DNA of 37,772 nt, from assembly GCA_963169195.1 (NCBI GenBank), contig CAUJDN010000024.1, positions 1-37,772 on the forward strand, in the 5' to 3' direction. How positions within the stretch are numbered: position 1 is the stretch's first letter; each line of letters starts with the position of its first letter. The position numbers were made by a program, and so were the translations under genes. Of the stretch, positions 34,473 through 37,772 are shown piece by piece. The notes beneath the pieces are model-generated. The model saw only the letters and a list, made by a program, of their open reading frames with translations, searched no databases and had not been told where the DNA came from. The DNA comes from Acidobacteriota bacterium (lineage in GTDB: Bacteria; Acidobacteriota; Vicinamibacteria; Vicinamibacterales; UBA2999).

Positions 34473-34773
34473 CCCTGCCTCCGGAGACGGATGAACTGCA
34501 AAGAGCGACGGCGCTAACCATAACGAAGACGCACGGGGATGTAAACAGATGGGACGCAGAGGACGCGGAAGCCGCAGATGACGCAGATGAGGGAAATCGG
34601 GCGATCACGACTGCCGGCGGGCGGGCCCATCGCCACTCCCGTCAGGCTCAACGCCCGAGCACCGCACCGGGCCTCAGGATGCCCGCCTGTGTCCCCTTAC
34701 CCAGAGTCATCTGCGTTATCTGCGTCATCTGCGGCCCCTGCGTCATCTGCGGCCTTGAAATCGGTGTTCGCCA
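34473..34773. repeat. Intergenic inverted CGCAGATGA arrays
   Basis: Between sdhC and the TonB receptor gene, GACGCAGAGGACGCGGAAGC and CCGCAGATGACGCAGATGA (34552-34591) face their reverse complement TATCTGCGTCATCTGCGG (plus a further partial copy, 34709-34755) about 120 bp away, matching at about 18 of 19 positions. The whole could fold into a long imperfect hairpin. No gene is seen in this stretch, and the element is also where termination of the receptor transcript would be expected. Confidence 0.7.
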
Positions 34774-36810
34774 TCAACGTCCGAGTCTCACCCGTACCCC
34801 CGCGTTGGCGACGAAGCCCTCCAGCGGCGCCCAGGCGTCCACCGTCCAGCGGCCGTCGGGCAGGCGCGCCGGGCGCACCAGCGGATCGGTCCGCGTCTGC
34901 CGCACATGGCCCACGTTCTCCAGGTTGACGAAGGCACGCAGCGGGCCGAGGGCGCGCTCGAACAGGAAGCCGAAGAGCACGTAGGTCCGGCTCCGCGTAC
35001 GGTAGGGGTTGTCCTCGAGCGGCTGCCGGCCGGTGACGTACAGCTCGAAGCCGGCGCGGCCCAGGTCCTCGTCGTCCCACATCGCGTTGAACGACGCCAC
35101 ATGGCGTGGCGTCACGGGCACGGTCCGGCGCGCGCCGGTGTCGGGGTCATCCTCCCGGGCCGAAGTGAGGGCATGGGTGGCCATCCCCAGCCAGTGGCCC
35201 CGACGATAACGCGCCGACAGCTCGGTGCCCCACGTGTCGGTCGGGCGTTCGGCGTTGCCGAGCGCCACGCGCGCGTCCGACACGTCGATGAGCTGTACGG
35301 GGCGAAAGACGCGCGAGGCGAAGAACGTGCCGGTCAGCTCCAGGGCGCCAGCCGCCCACGACAGGTCCGCGGAGCCGGACATCGCCCGCTCCGCGTCGAG
35401 ATCCCGGATCGGTTCGAGGCGCGCGAGGCCTGTCTCGTCCGTCTCCTCCGTGAAGGGCGTGGGCGCGTAGGCGCCGCCCCCGGCCGAGACGCGCAGCGTC
35501 CAGCGGCGCGCAGGGCGAGCCAGCAGCGAGACGCGGGGGCTGACCAGGGTGCCGTACTCGGAGTGCGCGTCCACGCGCACGCCCGCCGCCACCGTCGCCC
35601 GGTCGTTCAGCACCATCTCGTCCTGGGCGAACACGCCGGGTGCGGTGAATCGATAGGAGAAACCCGGCAGGTCGCGATGCTCCAGGTGATCCTGCGATAC
35701 GGCCGCGCCCACGACCCAGGTGTGCGCGCCGCGCGACCCGGTGAGCGACGCTTCGCCGAACCACGTGTCGCGGGCCGTCCGCTCCGTCACCGCGCCGAAG
35801 CCCCGGGCCTGGTTGAGCCGCGAGAAGGACCCGCGGATACTGAGGAGCCGCTGGCCGACGAGCGCGCGCCAGGCCGCCCCGGCATCGCCACGGCGCGTGT
35901 CGAGCTCCTCGCGGAAGGGAGTGCCGTCTGGAGCGAAGGCTCCTGGCATGGTGCCGCCATCGCGGTCCTCCGCGATGAACCCGCCGGTGAGGAAGAGCGA
36001 CCGGCCGCGCCCGTTGTCGAAGAAGACGCGCGGGCGCGCCACGCCGCGATCGTAGGCCGGCAGGTCCGCCCAGCCGTCCTCGTCCAGATCCTGCCGCTGC
36101 TGGCCGTGGTAGCCGCCGAGCAGCGTCCACGACCAGCCGGCGCGCGGCGCCGCCCCGGCAAACACCGTGGCATCGCGCCCGGTCTGTGACGTCACGTTGA
36201 AGAGCGCCTGCGTGGAGGTCTCGTCGGGCTGGCGTGACACCAGGTTGATGACGCCGGCAAGGGCAGACGACCCGTACAACGCCGAGACCGCGCCCTTGAT
36301 GATCTCCACCTGGCCCAGATCGAGCGGCGGCACCTGGAGCAGGCTGAAGGAGTCTCCTGCCGCGCCGTAGAGCGGCAGCCCGTCGGCCAGCAGCTGCGAG
36401 TACCGCCCGCGGAGCCCCTGGATGCGCACATTGGCCGCGCCGATGGAAGGCGCGGTGGTCTGCACGCGCAGGCCCGTGGTCTCGCCGAGCAGCATCGCCA
36501 CGCTGCCGGGCGTCATCAGCGCCTTCTCTTCGATCTCCTCGCGGCCGATGACCTCCACACGGAGCGGCTCGTCCTGGAGCCGCCGGTCGGACCTGGTGGC
36601 GGTGACGATGACCGTCTCCTCGACCTCGAGCGCCTCCTGCTCCTCGCCCTCGTCCTCACCCTCCTCACGCTCCGCCTCGGAGGGCTTCGGGGCCGGTTGA
36701 GGGGCCTGCGGAGCGGGCTGCGGCCCCGGGGGTGGCGCCTGGGCCCGGCCCGCCGATGGGACGAGCAGGGCCAGCGTGAAGAGGAGCCCCAGCCTGCGCG
36801 CGTGAGCCAT
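34774..36810 (-). CDS. TonB-dependent outer-membrane receptor
   Basis: A 678-aa outer-membrane transporter driven by TonB/ExbBD. A signal peptide (1-24, ending AGRAQA) is followed by a Pro-rich then strongly acidic stretch (25-62). A TonB-box-like ETVIVTATRSDRRLQDEPLR leads into the plug (about 65-195; NVRIQGLRGRYSQLLADGLP, QVEIIKGAVSALYGSSALAG VINLVSRQ), then the beta-barrel. The end VRVRLGR lacks the usual terminal phenylalanine. It resembles BtuB/FepA-type receptors without a substrate-specific motif. A MerR dyad in its promoter points to a soft-metal signal. The mRNA would start about three bases before the ATG. Confidence 0.92.
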   Translation of the reverse strand: MAHARRLGLLFTLALLVPSAGRAQAPPPGPQPAPQAPQPAPKPSEAEREEGEDEGEEQEALEVEETVIVTATRSDRRLQDEPLRVEVIGREEIEEKALMTPGSVAMLLGETTGLRVQTTAPSIGAANVRIQGLRGRYSQLLADGLPLYGAAGDSFSLLQVPPLDLGQVEIIKGAVSALYGSSALAGVINLVSRQPDETSTQALFNVTSQTGRDATVFAGAAPRAGWSWTLLGGYHGQQRQDLDEDGWADLPAYDRGVARPRVFFDNGRGRSLFLTGGFIAEDRDGGTMPGAFAPDGTPFREELDTRRGDAGAAWRALVGQRLLSIRGSFSRLNQARGFGAVTERTARDTWFGEASLTGSRGAHTWVVGAAVSQDHLEHRDLPGFSYRFTAPGVFAQDEMVLNDRATVAAGVRVDAHSEYGTLVSPRVSLLARPARRWTLRVSAGGGAYAPTPFTEETDETGLARLEPIRDLDAERAMSGSADLSWAAGALELTGTFFASRVFRPVQLIDVSDARVALGNAERPTDTWGTELSARYRRGHWLGMATHALTSAREDDPDTGARRTVPVTPRHVASFNAMWDDEDLGRAGFELYVTGRQPLEDNPYRTRSRTYVLFGFLFERALGPLRAFVNLENVGHVRQTRTDPLVRPARLPDGRWTVDAWAPLEGFVANAGVRVRLGR

Positions 36811-36819
36811 TGCGGCGGT

Positions 36820-36850
36820 AAGCTAGACCCTGTAGTGGCTACAAGGTCAA
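36820..36850 (-). promoter_or_regulatory. MerR-type operator in 19-bp promoter spacer
   Basis: The dyad ACC-N-TGTAG-N3-CTACA-N-GGT occupies 36827-36847. On the minus strand it sits between TTGACC (36850-36845) and TAGCTT (36825-36820), a 19-bp spacer as in MerR-activated promoters. The half-sites resemble the CadR/PbrR boxes I recall. It faces the TonB receptor gene and overlaps the GTG start candidate of merR. Confidence 0.85.
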
Positions 36851-37314
36851 CCCTGGCGGCAACCTTCACCATCGGCGCCCTGGCGCGCAAGGCCGGTACC
36901 TCGCCCGAGACGATTCGCTGGTATGAGCGTGCGCGCCTCATGCCACCGCCAGCGCGCACCGGCGCCAACTACCGCGTCTACGCGGAGCCCGCGCTCCGCC
37001 GGCTGCTCTTCATCCGCCGGGCGCGGGAGTTGGGCTTCGGGGTGGACCAGGTCCGGACCCTCGCGGAACTGTCGGAAGATCTGCGCCGTGACTGCGCGGA
37101 AGTGGATCGCATGAGCCGGGCCCATCTCGAGGAGGTCGAGCGACGCATCGCGGACCTGCGTCGGCTGCGTCGGGCACTCCGGCGGATCATCGGGGACTGC
37201 CGGTCGGGCTCCGTGGCGGAATGCCGGATCCTGCACGCTCTCCAGCCGGAGCCGGCCCCGACGGTCGCGGGCGCTGCGCAGGCTAGACGTCCTCGATCCG
37301 GACCTCGCCGGTAA
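36835..37314 (+). CDS. MerR-family soft-metal-responsive regulator
   Basis: A 159-aa regulator from GTG 36835. The winged helix-turn-helix is FTIGALARKAGTSPETIRWYERARLMPPPARTG (11-43), followed by the RVYAEPALRRLLFIRRARELGF second helix set and a long dimerisation helix. Three cysteines, C87, C122 and C130, have spacings 35 and 8 residues. MerR, PbrR and CadR use the same three positions (spacings 35 and 7-9) to bind Hg, Pb or Cd, so a soft-metal effector is likely; which metal is not decidable. The GTG lies inside the operator, so the true start may be slightly downstream. The 3' end overlaps the convergent osmC gene by 32 bp. The usual detoxification pump is not adjacent. Confidence 0.88.
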   Translation: MATRSTLAATFTIGALARKAGTSPETIRWYERARLMPPPARTGANYRVYAEPALRRLLFIRRARELGFGVDQVRTLAELSEDLRRDCAEVDRMSRAHLEEVERRIADLRRLRRALRRIIGDCRSGSVAECRILHALQPEPAPTVAGAAQARRPRSGPRR

Positions 37315-37666
37315 TGGCCCGCTGCACCGGACAGCGGTTCGCGATGTCGTGCAGGCGCGCCCGCTGATCGTCGTCCAGGTCGCCTTCGAGGGTGAGCTGC
37401 CGCTTGATGACGTAGACCCCGTCCACGAACGACGCGGTCAGGTGGACCTTCGCGTCGCGGAGCAGCCACCCCTTGCGCGAGGCGTACATCCGGAGGGTAA
37501 TCGCCTCACAGGCTCCGAGCGCGGCCAGCAGCGTCTCCTGCGGCGTCGGGCCCGTGTCGGTGCCGCCCTTGTCGATCGGCTCGTCGCACCGGGTGACGTG
37601 CACCCCCACTTGAACCTCGGTTTCGAACCCCGACTCGGACACCAGCCGCACGCGAACATCTCTCAT
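37283..37666 (-). CDS. OsmC/Ohr-family peroxiredoxin-like protein
   Basis: A 127-aa OsmC-fold protein. The conserved peroxidatic and resolving cysteines are C53 (LGACEAITLRMYASRKGW) and C112 (DIANRCPVQRAI), so thiol-dependent reduction of organic hydroperoxides is expected. TGPTPQETLLAALGAC is the family helix motif. It lies convergent to and overlapping the merR gene, so the two transcripts are antisense over 32 bp. The link to the metal regulator may be only positional, although both concern thiol stress. Confidence 0.9.
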   Translation of the reverse strand: MRDVRVRLVSESGFETEVQVGVHVTRCDEPIDKGGTDTGPTPQETLLAALGACEAITLRMYASRKGWLLRDAKVHLTASFVDGVYVIKRQLTLEGDLDDDQRARLHDIANRCPVQRAITGEVRIEDV

Positions 37667-37692
37667 CGGTCCAGAGTATCAGACGCCACGAC

Positions 37693-37772
37693 GAACCTCC
37701 GTGCTTCGAACCCCCGTGCCTCGAACCTCCGTGCTTCGAACCCCCGTGCTTCGAACCTCCGTGCTTCGAACC
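37693..37772. repeat. 15-bp tandem repeat at window edge
   Basis: Units GAACCTCCGTGCTTC and GAACCCCCGTGCYTC alternate five times and the array continues past the end. Only one or two bases change between units. It lies upstream of the OsmC gene. Confidence 0.95.

Overview
The window is GC-rich, gene-dense bacterial DNA. The gene set (complex I locus with a fused nuoE-nuoF, Sdh1-type succinate dehydrogenase, HSDL2-like SDR, Lhr helicase) and the style of the repeats suggest an Acidobacteriota member, probably Vicinamibacteria. This assignment is inference from recall; no rRNA or other marker gene is present.

Left end (1-2160): an integron platform. A tyrosine recombinase with the integron-integrase insertion (367-1497, +) sits next to a pair of 7-bp core sites in inverted orientation (136-252). 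Beyond them, on the opposite strand, is the start of a DUF6883-like reading frame (1-93) that looks like a gene cassette and runs off the window. Downstream of intI are a decamer repeat array, hairpins and a small four-cysteine gene with a probable premature stop.

2161-14098 (-): a complex I operon, transcribed nuoA-B-C-D-EF-H-J-K-L-M-N with ATGA-type overlaps or very short gaps. nuoG and nuoI are absent where they are usually found. NuoL carries a His/Gly-rich insertion and NuoM a repeat-encoded C-terminal tail.

14212-27623: a family 4-like glycosyltransferase (+), a small coiled-coil protein and glutaryl-CoA dehydrogenase (-), an Lhr helicase / 52-aa ORF / Nei glycosylase operon (+), a response regulator / TudS-DUF1722 / FdhD group (-), YajQ and a 23S-type pseudouridine synthase (+), and a short MgtE-like transporter (-).

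27720-34472: a secreted fibronectin type III protein (+), an HSDL2-like SDR (-), a Tat-exported zinc-ribbon protein preceded by an intrinsic terminator in a structured leader (-), a TPR-like protein, and sdhB, sdhA and an Sdh1-type membrane anchor (-).

Right end (34774-37772): a TonB-dependent receptor (-) diverges from a three-cysteine MerR regulator (+) across a MerR dyad lying in a 19-bp promoter spacer. An OsmC protein (-) overlaps the merR 3' end, and a 15-bp tandem repeat reaches the window edge.

A theme of the window is short tandem or palindromic arrays placed at or inside gene ends (intI, nuoM, nuoL/K junction, nuoEF, yajQ, zinc-ribbon gene, sdhA). Several promoters sit so close to the start codon that the mRNA would be leaderless or nearly so.
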